DNA from: an uncultured Clostridia bacterium
Lineage (GTDB): Bacteria > Bacillota > Clostridia > Christensenellales > CAG-917
NCBI GenBank assembly: GCA_947628855.1
Contig: CANRBM010000012.1
Location: forward strand, 1-33,736
Length of the DNA stretch: 33,736 nucleotides
Direction: 5' to 3'
In this document: piece after piece, positions 1 through 7,444 of the stretch
Layout of the letters: the number at the start of each line of letters is the position of its first letter
Numbering within the stretch: position 1 is the first letter of the stretch
The notes under the pieces: model-generated
Database searches by the model: none
Told to the model about the DNA's origin: nothing
The model's input: the letters and a program-made list of their open reading frames with translations, nothing else
Position numbers and translations under genes: made by a program

Positions 1-444
1 GGCGGAGTGATCGAGTGCGTGATCTCGGGCTTGCATATGGGCGAGACGGGCGGCGCGCTCTTTGACGGAATAGAGGGAAAATTGTCATACGCGCTGTTCG
101 GAGTGCCCGCCGTCAAGGGCGTGGAGTTCGGCAGAGGCTTTTCCTTGGCGGATATGACGGGGAGCATCGCTAACGACCCTATTGGGCTTAGCGGCGGAAA
201 ACCTGCTCCGCTTACCAACAACAGCGGCGGCATAAACGGAGGGATATCGAATGGGCTGCCCGTCATTTTGCGCGTATCGGTGAGACCTACGCCCTCGATA
301 GGGAGACCTCAACGGTCCGTGGATCTGGACAGTATGCAAGAGCGTACGCTCGAGATAGGGGGCAGACACGACGCGTGCATAGCTCCGCGCGCCGTGCCCG
401 TCATAGAGGCGGTGTGCGCGCTTGCCATATACGGCATGCTGTGA
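1..444 (+). CDS. aroC: Chorismate synthase, C-terminal part (5' end outside window)
   Basis: Chorismate synthase converts 5-enolpyruvylshikimate-3-phosphate to chorismate, using reduced FMN without net redox change. The frame is open from the first base (GGVIECVISG) and ends with TGA at 442-444. The C-terminal family signature is visible: GRHDACIAPRAVPVIEA near the end, preceded by the conserved SVRPTPSIGRPQ stretch and the FxxPAVKGVEFG segment. About 147 residues remain of a protein usually 360-390 long, so more than half lies upstream of the window. It is followed 180 bases later by the fused aro gene and then dehydroquinase on the same strand, consistent with a shikimate operon. The identification is secure; the start cannot be seen. 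Confidence 0.95.
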   Translation, partial: GGVIECVISGLHMGETGGALFDGIEGKLSYALFGVPAVKGVEFGRGFSLADMTGSIANDPIGLSGGKPAPLTNNSGGINGGISNGLPVILRVSVRPTPSIGRPQRSVDLDSMQERTLEIGGRHDACIAPRAVPVIEAVCALAIYGML

Positions 445-624
445 CAACGGACGATTTGGAATATCAGATTTGCCATGATCGAGCAACGATAATTAAGGAA
501 TAAAACAATAGGCGGATAGATAATGCGCAGACTCTGAGTAAATGCGAAAACCTGCGACGAAATGATAGAAGAAGCGGCAAAATTTGACTTTATTTAATAA
601 AGAAAGATCTGAAGAGTGTTGGGT

Positions 625-2157
625 ATGGATATCAACGAAATACGCAAAAAAATAGACGAAGTGGACGACGAGCTTGCGGCGCTGTTTGAAAGACGTATGG
701 AACTCGCGCGGCTCATAGCGGAGGAAAAGCGAAAGGCAGGGTTGCCTCTCGTCAACACTTTGCGCGAGAAGGAGATAATTGACCGCGTTTTGTCGGCATT
801 GCCCGCGGACATCAAGCCGTACGGCGAACAGCTGTTCAAGACGCTGTTTGAGATGAGTAAGGCGTATCAGTCTGCCGTACTCGACGCGTCCTCCCTCGTC
901 AATGACGACACCGGTGCGGCGAAAGACAGCCTGTGCGTAATAGGCAAAAGCTTGCCGCATACGCTCTCTCCCGAGATACATATCGCCTTCGGCGCGAAGG
1001 ACTACCGCGTGGAGGAGCTCGAGGACGAGAGCGCGCTCGAGGAATTTGTGAGGAGCAGACGCTATGTCGGCTACAATGTAACGATACCGTATAAACAGGC
1101 GGTCATGCCCCTCCTTGACGAGGTGAGCGAGACGGCGCGCGATGTCGGAGCGGTCAATACCGTGATAGAGCGGGACGGGCGGCTCTTCGGCTACAACACC
1201 GACGTCGAGGGTATGAAATACGCGCTCGACAGGGCGGGGATAGGACTTAGCGGCAAAAACGTGCTCATATTGGGCAGCGGAGGCACCTCTCATACGGCAA
1301 GATACCTTTGCGCTAAGGAAGGCGCGCGGCGCGTTGATATCGCGTCGAGGAGCGGCAGCCTCAACTATGACAACTGCTATGACCTTCGCGACGTCGAGGT
1401 CATCATAAACACCACCCCCGTCGGCATGATGCCTTCCTCCTATGAGCGCCCCATAGACATTTTCCGCTATCCCATACTTGAGGGCGTTTTTGACGCGATA
1501 TACAATCCTCTCGCTACGCTCATCGTGCTCGAGGCAAGGGCGCGAGGCATAAAGGCGGCGAACGGGCTTGATATGCTCGTGGAACAGGCGAGGCTCGCCC
1601 ACAACATCTTTTTTGCGGGAAAGAGTTTCGCGGACGAGACGGAGAGCGAGAGAGTGTGCCGCGAACTTATGCGTCGGCGACAGAACATAGTGCTCGTCGG
1701 CATGGCGGGCGCGGGCAAGACTACGATAGGCAGGGAGCTGGCGGAGGCGCTCGGAAAAGAGTTTTACGATACGGACGCGCAAGTCGTGAAGGCGGCGGGC
1801 AAGGATATCCCCGCCATATTCGCCGAGGAGGGAGAGGCGAAGTTCAGAAGTCTTGAAAAAGCCACGGTCAGGGAGTGCTGTATGAAACTCGGCGCGGTCA
1901 TCGCTACGGGCGGCGGAGCGGTTCTCGACGAGGAAAACAGGTTTTATATGCGCTCCAACGGCAAGGTCGTGTTTTTGACGCGGGATATATCCGCTCTTTC
2001 GCGCAAGGACAGGCCGCTTTCCACGGACGAGGACAGGGTGGCGGCTTTATATGAAGAAAGGGAGCCGATATACAGACGCGTCGCGGATATCTGCGTCAAT
2101 AACGGCGCGGAAATAAGTGACGCAGTGAAAAGTATTCTAAAGGAGCTCGAAAAATGA
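625..2157 (+). CDS. Trifunctional fusion: chorismate mutase - shikimate dehydrogenase - shikimate kinase
   Basis: One 510-residue chain holds three shikimate-pathway enzymes. Residues about 1-85 are an AroQ-type chorismate mutase (MDINEIRKKIDEVDDEL, then an Arg/Lys-rich helical bundle). Residues about 95-340 are shikimate dehydrogenase, with catalytic Lys157 in the NVTIPYK motif, NTD at 191-193 and a Rossmann GSGGTSHTA turn. Residues about 352-510 are shikimate kinase, with Walker A GMAGAGKT at 359-366, the FYDTD substrate aspartate and an ATGGGAV loop. I chose ATG 625 because GAAGAG lies 8 bases upstream; GTG 616 and TTG 619 are possible but poorly placed. The stop overlaps the next start (ATGA). 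The combination links steps 4 and 5 of the pathway with the chorismate branch to prephenate. All three active sites look intact. Confidence 0.93.
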   Translation: MDINEIRKKIDEVDDELAALFERRMELARLIAEEKRKAGLPLVNTLREKEIIDRVLSALPADIKPYGEQLFKTLFEMSKAYQSAVLDASSLVNDDTGAAKDSLCVIGKSLPHTLSPEIHIAFGAKDYRVEELEDESALEEFVRSRRYVGYNVTIPYKQAVMPLLDEVSETARDVGAVNTVIERDGRLFGYNTDVEGMKYALDRAGIGLSGKNVLILGSGGTSHTARYLCAKEGARRVDIASRSGSLNYDNCYDLRDVEVIINTTPVGMMPSSYERPIDIFRYPILEGVFDAIYNPLATLIVLEARARGIKAANGLDMLVEQARLAHNIFFAGKSFADETESERVCRELMRRRQNIVLVGMAGAGKTTIGRELAEALGKEFYDTDAQVVKAAGKDIPAIFAEEGEAKFRSLEKATVRECCMKLGAVIATGGGAVLDEENRFYMRSNGKVVFLTRDISALSRKDRPLSTDEDRVAALYEEREPIYRRVADICVNNGAEISDAVKSILKELEK

Positions 2158-2585
2158 AAAGGTTGCTTGTTATAAACGGCGTAAATCTCAACATGCTCGG
2201 CATACGAGAGAAAGAGTTGTACGGGGAGAAGAGCTTTTTAGAGCTTGAAAAGTATATACGCGAGAGCGCAAAAGAGCTCGGCGTAAAGGTCGTGTTGAAA
2301 CAGTCCAACCACGAAGGGAAGATAGTGGATCTCATTCAAAAAGCGTACGGGAAGTTTGACGGGATAATAATAAACGCGGGCGCGTATACGCACACTTCCA
2401 TAGCCATTTTGGACGCGCTTAAGGCTGTCGCCATCCCTACTGTTGAGGTGCACATTACAGACCTAAACGCGCGCGAAGAGTTTCGCAAAGTATCGTATAT
2501 CGGACTGTATGCTGAGTTTTGCATAGCGGGAAAGGGCTTTGAAGGCTACCGCGCGGCAATGGAGTATTTTGTAAATAAAAAGTAA
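2154..2585 (+). CDS. aroQ: 3-dehydroquinate dehydratase, type II
   Basis: This 143-residue protein has the usual length and motifs of type II dehydroquinase, which dehydrates 3-dehydroquinate to 3-dehydroshikimate as a dodecamer. Visible are NGVNLNMLGIREKELYG (catalytic loop with its Tyr), NAGAYTHTS (active-site Asn and His) and EVHITDLNAREEFR (substrate-binding segment). The ATG overlaps the stop of the fused aro gene (ATGA), so translation is probably coupled. The HHS found in many homologues after EEFR reads KVS here, a mild change outside the catalytic Tyr and His. It supplies the substrate of the dehydrogenase domain encoded just upstream. Confidence 0.95.
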   Translation: MKRLLVINGVNLNMLGIREKELYGEKSFLELEKYIRESAKELGVKVVLKQSNHEGKIVDLIQKAYGKFDGIIINAGAYTHTSIAILDALKAVAIPTVEVHITDLNAREEFRKVSYIGLYAEFCIAGKGFEGYRAAMEYFVNKK

Positions 2586-2605
2586 ATTTCTTGTAAAACA
2601 ACACC

Positions 2606-2676
2606 CAAAAGTATTCTAAATTCAAGTACTTTTTGGAGCACTCTTCCAAAAACCGTATTAAATTAGAATACTTTTG
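2606..2676. repeat. 71-nt nested inverted repeat after aroQ
   Basis: A perfect 14-bp inverted repeat (CAAAAGTATTCTAA at 2606-2619, its complement at 2663-2676) encloses a second one (TTTTTGGA at 2630-2637, TCCAAAAA at 2645-2652, 7-base loop). Together they can fold into one long hairpin 20 bases after the aroQ stop. It may terminate or protect the aro transcript, although no clean T-tract follows, or it may be a small mobile palindrome. The core AAAGTATT recurs at 2131 and in the hairpin at 30632-30675. Confidence 0.6.
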
Positions 2677-2791
2677 TGACAAGCATAAGCGTAAAATTTA
2701 ACAAGCAGGACAAAAAATGAATGACACTATCTGCAGTCCAAAAATAGCGTAGCGATTTCGTGGGGTGAGGACTAGGGGATTTCTCCTTTTA

Positions 2792-3029
2792 CCCCACAAA
2801 AACACTGCGTATTTTTGCGGGGACCCCGGTTTGCTCGAAATGACAGGTTTTTAAATTGTCATTCCGAGCGTAGCGAAGTCGAGGAATCCCCCTGTTATAC
2901 CCCATAAAATCGCTACGCAATTTTATGGGGACCACGATTTAATCCCCCACGAAATCACTGCGTAATTTTATGGGGACCCCGATCTAAAACCCCATAAAAT
3001 CGCTATGCAATTTTATGGGGACCCCGATA
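2792..3029. repeat. Cluster of four ~31-bp palindromic repeats
   Basis: Four copies of a palindromic unit lie at 2792-2822, 2900-2930, 2945-2975 and 2990-3020. The consensus is CCCCATAAAAT, a loop CGCTACGCA or similar, then ATTTTATGGGG, usually followed by ACCCCG. Between them (2828-2895) is a second short family, ending TCATTCCGAGCGTAGCGAAG then TCGAGGAATCCCC, of the kind common in intergenic DNA of gut Bacillota. No gene is seen in 2677-3271. Confidence 0.75.
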
Positions 3030-3040
3030 TAGCTCAGACG

Positions 3041-3266
3041 AAGGTAACGTTAATCACTCGGACAAAGCGTCCGTCAATATCAAGCTCTCACGCAGGAGTT
3101 TTGGACATTGCAAAAAATTAAAAAACGCGAGCGACGGCAAGTATTTGCCTAGCTCGCACCTTTAGCTTGGGATCGCAAAGGGCAAAGCGCCCTTTGCCGA
3201 GGTGCAGGGCTCGCAGCCCTGCATTGAGCGACGAAGTTCCTTTGTCGGGGGCGGAGCCCCGCATAT
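3041..3266. repeat. Composite hairpin repeat, copy 1 (3' of the DUF4364 gene)
   Basis: First of four long related intergenic elements (others at 4250-4505, 18440-18725, 31580-31830). In order it has a conserved segment containing CGCAGGAGTTTTGGACATTG, a forked hairpin with GCGAGC/GCTCGC outer arms, TTTAGCTTGGGA, then a string of short hairpins such as GCAGGGC-TCGCA-GCCCTGC and AAAGGGC/GCCCTTT. Its right edge lies about 6 bases from the stop of the minus-strand DUF4364 gene. In this copy the T-tract after the forked hairpin is broken (GCACC in place of GCGTT). Confidence 0.7.
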
Positions 3267-3271
3267 TTGAC

Positions 3272-3814
3272 CTACTCCAAAAGGCTGTCGTGGAGTTGGG
3301 CGTAGATAGAGGAGGCTTTATCTACCCAGCTTTTATAGATATATTTTGCGTGTTGGGAGCTTGCGACGACAAGTTTGAGCTCCATGAGAGTAGAGTATTC
3401 CGTATTTATCCTCAAAATGACGGTGTAGGTGCCGTCCGAGTTTTTGGAGTAGTCCGAAAAATATGACTGTCGCTTTTTAAAACGCATCCTGTTTTCGTTG
3501 ACATAGTCGGAGATGTTGTCCCTGAGCGAGGAGGGGATGCGGGTATAGAAGAGGCTCAAACAGCCTACGCCGTCCTGCGTTATGTTGAGAAGTTCGCTCT
3601 TCGGCACGCGGTAGAGCAGGTTTGTGTCGAGCAGCTCGTAGAGATATTGCTTGCATTCCATATAGGGCAACCACTCGTTTTCCGCCGTGCATATGTCGAG
3701 AAGGGTGTCCTCCGTGATGGGGATGGACATCTTGTCAAACACGAACAGGATAACAAGTTTTTGTATCTTGCTGTCCGTCTCAAGCATTGGAGTTTTGGAT
3801 TGTTTGCCGCTCAT
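3272..3814 (-). CDS. DUF4364 family protein
   Basis: A 180-residue protein matching DUF4364, a Bacillota family of unknown function with a winged-helix-like N-terminus. The segment KIQKLVILFVFDKMSIPITEDTL followed by CKQYLYELLDTNLLYRV resembles a DNA-binding helix-turn-helix in which one partner helix reads ITEDTLLDICTAE. The C-terminal part is charged, with a beta-rich section (GTYTVILRINTEYSTLMELKL). A regulatory role is inferred only from this fold resemblance. The Shine-Dalgarno is weak (AAAAGAAAT before ATG 3814). It stands alone, flanked by repeats, with a composite hairpin element directly after its stop. Confidence 0.8.
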   Translation of the reverse strand: MSGKQSKTPMLETDSKIQKLVILFVFDKMSIPITEDTLLDICTAENEWLPYMECKQYLYELLDTNLLYRVPKSELLNITQDGVGCLSLFYTRIPSSLRDNISDYVNENRMRFKKRQSYFSDYSKNSDGTYTVILRINTEYSTLMELKLVVASSQHAKYIYKSWVDKASSIYAQLHDSLLE

Positions 3815-3912
3815 ATTTCTTTTGCCGTGTTAAAGCCTGCTTAGAGTATAGTTTGAGACCCGTCGAGAGCGCCGCCTTTTATACGTGCAGGCATATACTC
3901 GCGCGGACTTCT

Positions 3913-3942
3913 ATCATAACAGCATTTAGTGTGCATAATCAA
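3913..3942 (-). promoter_or_regulatory. Candidate promoter of the DUF4364 gene
   Basis: On the minus strand, TTGATT (3942-3937) and TATGAT (3918-3913) are separated by 18 bases. This gives a start near 3906 and a leader of about 90 bases before ATG 3814. A second TATACT lies at 3850-3845 but has no good -35 box. Confidence 0.5.
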
Positions 3943-4026
3943 GCATAAATCCACAAATTTATTTTGTACACAACAACTTGTGGCGTGATCCTCCTCACGG
4001 CACAAGAGTTTACCCCACGACATTTA

Positions 4027-4245
4027 CCCCATAAAATCGCTACGCAATTTTATGGGGTGCAGACCCGCCCTCACTGCGTACTTAGCGTGAAACCGCTTGC
4101 TCCGCGGGGTCGCTCGGACAAGGCAAACGGCGTGTATAAGAGAGCTCGGACAAGGGGGCATAAAGACGATCCCCTCAGTCCGCTCACAATGGCGGACAGC
4201 TCCCCTTATAATCACCCCACAAAAAATACTTTTTGCGGGGACCCC
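4027..4245. repeat. Mosaic repeat block: palindromes plus two longer shared modules
   Basis: It contains palindromic units at 4027-4057 and 4215-4240. Between them, 4070-4148 (GCCCTCACTGCGTACTTAG onward) recurs at 18221-18303. The stretch 4155-4210 (GATCCCCTCAGTCCGCTC, hairpin, GCGGACAGCTCCCCTT) recurs at 31520-31568. In the second module the hairpin arms are GTCCGC/GCGGAC here and GTCCGCTC/GAGCGGAC in the other copy. No gene is seen in 3850-4560. Confidence 0.65.
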
Positions 4246-4249
4246 GAAG

Positions 4250-4505
4250 GGGAGCCTTGTGCTCGGACAAAGCTTAACGTCAATATCACGCTTTCTCGCA
4301 GGAGTTTGGCACTTGCATACAAATCAAAAAGCGCGAACTAGTAACGAAAAGTTGCGACGTTCGCGCGTTTTTAGCTTGGGACCAAAAGGGCAAATCGCCC
4401 TTTGCCGGGGTGTGGGGCAGCGCCCCACCTAGGGCGTGCAGGGCGAGTAGCCCTGCGTGGGGCGACGAAGTCCTTTGTCGGGGGAGTGGGGCGGAGCCCC
4501 GCATG
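4250..4505. repeat. Composite hairpin repeat, copy 2 (3' of pckG)
   Basis: Same architecture as copy 1: the conserved segment with CGCAGGAGTTTGG, then a forked hairpin with arms GCGCGAAC/GTTCGCGC and inner arms GCAAC/GTTGC (here with one change), TTTTTAGCTTGGGA, then GGGC/GCCC hairpins (AAAGGGC/GCCCTTT, GTGGGGC/GCCCCAC, GCAGGGC/GCCCTGC, GGGGC/GCCCC). A-tract before and T-tract after the forked hairpin suggest termination in both directions. It lies just beyond the pckG terminator. Confidence 0.7.
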
Positions 4506-4511
4506 ATAATA

Positions 4512-4550
4512 AAAAACCGTCCGCGGCTTGGGAAGCGGCGGACGGTTTTT
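4512..4550 (-). terminator. Intrinsic terminator of pckG
   Basis: A perfect 13-bp inverted repeat (AAAAACCGTCCGC at 4512-4524 and its complement at 4538-4550) has a 13-base loop and lies 11 bases after the pckG stop. On the minus strand the stem runs into a T-tract; the A/T ends could let it work in both directions. Confidence 0.85.
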
Positions 4551-4560
4551 GATGATGATA

Positions 4561-6330
4561 TTACTTGAGGTTTGCCTTGAGGGTGTCGAGCTCTTTGCGC
4601 AGCTCTTTGGGGAGCTTGTCGCCGAACTTCTTGTAGAATTCCTCGATGCCTTCTGCATCCTCTCTCCACAGCTGTTTGTCCACTGTGAGCAGGTTCGCGA
4701 TGTCTGCCTGAGTCATATCGAGGCCGTTGATGTTGATGTCCGCGGGATCGGGGACGTAGCCGATGGGAGTCTCGACTGCCTTTGCCGTGCCCTCGCAGCG
4801 GCGGATGATCCAATCAAGCACGCGCATATTGTCGCCAAATCCCGGCCACAGGAAGTGACCCTCGTCGTCCGTACGGAACCAGTTGACGTTGAAGATCTTG
4901 GGCTGATGAGCTACCTTCTTGCCCATCTCTATCCAGTGCGCGAAGTAGTCCGCCATATGATAGCCGCAGAAGGGGAGCATCGCCATAGGATCGCGGCGCA
5001 CTACGCCGACTGCGCCGGACGCGGCGGCTGTGGTCTCGGACGCCATGATGGAGCCGACGAAAACGCCGTGGTTCCAATCTCTTGCCTCGTATACGAGCGG
5101 AGCAGTCTTTGCGCGGCGGCCGCCGAAGATGATAGCGTCAAGAGGCACGCCCTCGGGATTTTCAAACTGGTCGGAGAGGCAGGGGCAGTTGATGGTTGGC
5201 GCGGTGAAACGGGAGTTCGGATGCGCGCCCTTTATGCCTTGAGCCTGTTGCTCCTCGCCCCACGGCTGTCCTTGCCAATCGATTGCCTTTTTCGGGGGAT
5301 TCTTGTCGAGACCTTCCCACCAAACGGTATTGTTCTCGAGGTTGTGGCATACGTTTGTGAATATGGTGTTCTTCCTTGTGGAAGCGAGCGCGTTGGGATT
5401 GGATTTGCTGTTCGTGCCGGGAGCGACGCCGAAGAAACCGTTTTCGGGGTTGATGGCGTACAGTCTGCCGTCCTTGCCTATCCTTATCCACGCAATATCG
5501 TCGCCGACGGTGTGGATCTTATAGCCCTTCTTCGCAAACTCTTCGGGAGGAATGAGCATTGCGAGGTTGGTCTTGCCGCATGCGGACGGGAATGCCGCCG
5601 CGATATACTTCGTCTCGCCGTTTGGCTTTTCGAGGCCGAGGATGAGCATATGCTCTGCCATCCAGCCCTCATGCCAGCCTTGATAGGAGGCTATGCGCAG
5701 AGCGAAGCACTTCTTGCCGAGCAGGACGTTTCCACCGTACGCAGAGTTGACTGACATGATGGTGTTGTCCTCGGGGAATTGGCAGATGTAGCGCTTTTCG
5801 GGATCGACATCCGCCTTGGAGTGCAAGCCGCGCACGAAATCGTCGCTTGAGCCGAGCTGGTCGAGGACTTTTTGACCTACGCGGGTCATTATCGCCATGT
5901 TCAGAACGACGTAGATGGAGTCCGTAAGCTCGATGCCTATCTTTGAGAAAGGCGATCCTACCGCGCCCATGGAGTAGGGGATGACATACATTGTGCGTCC
6001 CTTCATAGCGCCGCGATAGATGTCGCGCAAGATCTTGTACGCCTCGTCCTTTTGGATCCAGTTGTTGGTGGGACCCGCCGTCTCCTGCTTCTCGGTGCAG
6101 ATGAAGGTGCGACCCTCGACGCGCGCAACGTCGTTGGGAAGAGTGCGGTGCAGATAGCATCCGGGCAGAAGCTTCTCATTGAGCTTGATCATCTCGCCTG
6201 TAGCGACTGCCTCGGCGCGCAGAGCCTCGAGTTGCTCCTCACTGCCGTCGATAAGCACAACTTTGTCGGGCTGACACAGCTCAACGCTGTCTTGCACAAA
6301 ACTTTCGACGCCTTTGCTTTTAAATTTCAT
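4561..6330 (-). CDS. pckG: Phosphoenolpyruvate carboxykinase (GTP)
   Basis: This cytosolic enzyme interconverts oxaloacetate + GTP and phosphoenolpyruvate + CO2 + GDP. In anaerobes it can run in either direction, for gluconeogenesis or CO2 fixation. The 589-residue length fits the GTP-dependent family. Visible are the EGRTFICT substrate loop (about 72-79), PTNNW (87-91), the kinase-1 loop FPSACGKTN (247-255), the metal-binding VGDDIAW (275-281) and FFGVAPGTN (299-307). A strong AGGAGG lies 9 bases before ATG 6330. The gene is monocistronic, with its own promoter (6453-6482) and terminator (4512-4550). The approximately 116-base leader includes GGTTTG/CAAACC arms that could form a hairpin. Confidence 0.97.
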   Translation of the reverse strand: MKFKSKGVESFVQDSVELCQPDKVVLIDGSEEQLEALRAEAVATGEMIKLNEKLLPGCYLHRTLPNDVARVEGRTFICTEKQETAGPTNNWIQKDEAYKILRDIYRGAMKGRTMYVIPYSMGAVGSPFSKIGIELTDSIYVVLNMAIMTRVGQKVLDQLGSSDDFVRGLHSKADVDPEKRYICQFPEDNTIMSVNSAYGGNVLLGKKCFALRIASYQGWHEGWMAEHMLILGLEKPNGETKYIAAAFPSACGKTNLAMLIPPEEFAKKGYKIHTVGDDIAWIRIGKDGRLYAINPENGFFGVAPGTNSKSNPNALASTRKNTIFTNVCHNLENNTVWWEGLDKNPPKKAIDWQGQPWGEEQQAQGIKGAHPNSRFTAPTINCPCLSDQFENPEGVPLDAIIFGGRRAKTAPLVYEARDWNHGVFVGSIMASETTAAASGAVGVVRRDPMAMLPFCGYHMADYFAHWIEMGKKVAHQPKIFNVNWFRTDDEGHFLWPGFGDNMRVLDWIIRRCEGTAKAVETPIGYVPDPADININGLDMTQADIANLLTVDKQLWREDAEGIEEFYKKFGDKLPKELRKELDTLKANLK

Positions 6331-6452
6331 TTTTAGATTCCTCCTAAAAAATTACATCATTTTTGAAAGGTTTGGGATAATATACGATGTTTTTGTCATA
6401 AAGCCGAGGGAGCGAATATACACAGTATATTTCTATTTCTCAAACCCGAAAA

Positions 6453-6482
6453 ATGATACAATAAAATGTCCCCGTTTGTCAA
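6453..6482 (-). promoter_or_regulatory. Promoter of pckG
   Basis: On the minus strand, a consensus TTGACA (6482-6477) and TATCAT (6458-6453) are separated by 18 bases. The predicted start is near 6446, about 116 bases before the ATG. Confidence 0.7.
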
Positions 6483-6572
6483 TAGAAATAAAAAATCATC
6501 GCAGATAATCGGATATAAAGAAAATTTAATGCGAGGGACAGCAAACAGTGAGGGAGGGCGGATTTATTGTAC

Positions 6573-6601
6573 TTGCAATTTTTTTTGTTATGTTGTATAA
6601 T
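6573..6601 (+). promoter_or_regulatory. Promoter of the rpiB-V-ATPase unit
   Basis: TTGCAA (6573-6578), a 17-base spacer and a perfect TATAAT (6596-6601) give a start near 6608, with GGAGG soon after and ATG at 6627. No other clear promoter was found before the next genes, so this one probably drives the whole unit up to the terminator at 16573. Confidence 0.8.
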
Positions 6602-6626
6602 ATCTTGAAAAGCGGAGGTCTAGACT

Positions 6627-7079
6627 ATGAAGGTCGGAATCGGATGCGATCACGGCGGTTATGTGCTCAAGGCGCGCGTCAAAAAGACGCTTGAAGAGTT
6701 GGGCGCGGAAGTCGTGGATTTTGGGACAAACAGCGCGGACGTTTCGGTGGATTATCCCGAATACGGGCTCAAGGTGGGCAAGGCTGTCGCGTCGGGCGAG
6801 TGCGATCTCGGGGTCGTGATGTGTGGCACGGGCATAGGCATCTCCATTGCGGCGAACAAGGTGAAGGGCGTACGCGCCGCCGTCGTGACGAACATCTATA
6901 TGGCGAAACTCACCAAAAATCACAATAACGCAAACGTGATCGCGCTCGGCGGCAGGGTGATAAGCGAGGACGAGGCGGAGGATATTGTGAGGACATGGTA
7001 TACCGCCGAGTACGAGGGCGGCAGACATCAGAGACGCCTTGACATAATATCTAAGATAGAGGACGAGAATTTCAAATGA
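6627..7079 (+). CDS. rpiB: Ribose-5-phosphate isomerase B
   Basis: RpiB interconverts ribose-5-phosphate and ribulose-5-phosphate in the pentose phosphate pathway. The 150-residue length and motifs fit: GCDHGGYVLK at the N-terminus (substrate phosphate and His), VDYPEYG, and the catalytic cysteine loop VMCGTGIGISIAANK. Related LacAB and sugar isomerases share the fold, but the CGTGIG signature and size favour RpiB. The start has GGAGG at the right distance. The stop overlaps the start of the first V-ATPase gene (ATGA), tying it to that operon, which is an unusual metabolic partner. Confidence 0.93.
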   Translation: MKVGIGCDHGGYVLKARVKKTLEELGAEVVDFGTNSADVSVDYPEYGLKVGKAVASGECDLGVVMCGTGIGISIAANKVKGVRAAVVTNIYMAKLTKNHNNANVIALGGRVISEDEAEDIVRTWYTAEYEGGRHQRRLDIISKIEDENFK

Positions 7080-7417
7080 AAGAGAGTATCATAGATGATG
7101 TAATGAAGGACGTTCGCTCATCCGAAGAGAATGCGGATATCGTCATCGAGCAAGCCAAACAGCAGGCGAAGGAAAGCGTTCTTGCCGCGGAGGCTGAGGC
7201 GGACAAGATGAGGGCGGAAAACAAGCAACGCCTCAAAGATATGAGACGCCAGGCGCAACTTGACGCGGCGGGGCGCGCCGCGGAAAGGCGGGACGCTCTC
7301 ATGAAGAAGGGGGAAAACGCCGCTAAGGAACTTATGGACAACAAGAACTCCGCGGTCGAGGAGGCGGCGGACTTCGTCGTGGAAAAGCTCCTGTCGCAAT
7401 ATCAATATAAAAATTAG
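7076..7417 (+). CDS. V-type ATPase peripheral stalk subunit G/H
   Basis: A 113-residue, almost wholly helical, charged protein with a long coiled coil (roughly residues 15-95, rich in Ala, Glu, Lys and Arg). This and its place at the head of the V-ATPase genes identify it as the peripheral stalk subunit called G, H or NtpF, which pairs with subunit E to join subunit I to the catalytic head. It overlaps the rpiB stop by four bases. Naming is by context and coiled-coil character; sequence conservation in this subunit is low. Confidence 0.8.
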   Translation: MKESIIDDVMKDVRSSEENADIVIEQAKQQAKESVLAAEAEADKMRAENKQRLKDMRRQAQLDAAGRAAERRDALMKKGENAAKELMDNKNSAVEEAADFVVEKLLSQYQYKN

Positions 7418-7444
7418 ATTGATTATATATTAGAACAGTAATTT

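Noticed and set aside
493..1782. A 429-codon open frame on the minus strand
   Set aside because: It is the opposite strand of the fused aro gene, rich in Arg/His/Val from GC codon bias, with no recognisable domain.
2792..3020. Clustered palindromes considered as a CRISPR array
   Set aside because: The units are palindromic with irregular spacing (31 to about 100 bases), no unique spacers of constant length and no cas genes.
7418..7444. A separate promoter for the V-ATPase genes at the only gap near their start
   Set aside because: Only 27 bases with no -35/-10 pair; the rpiB promoter is sufficient.
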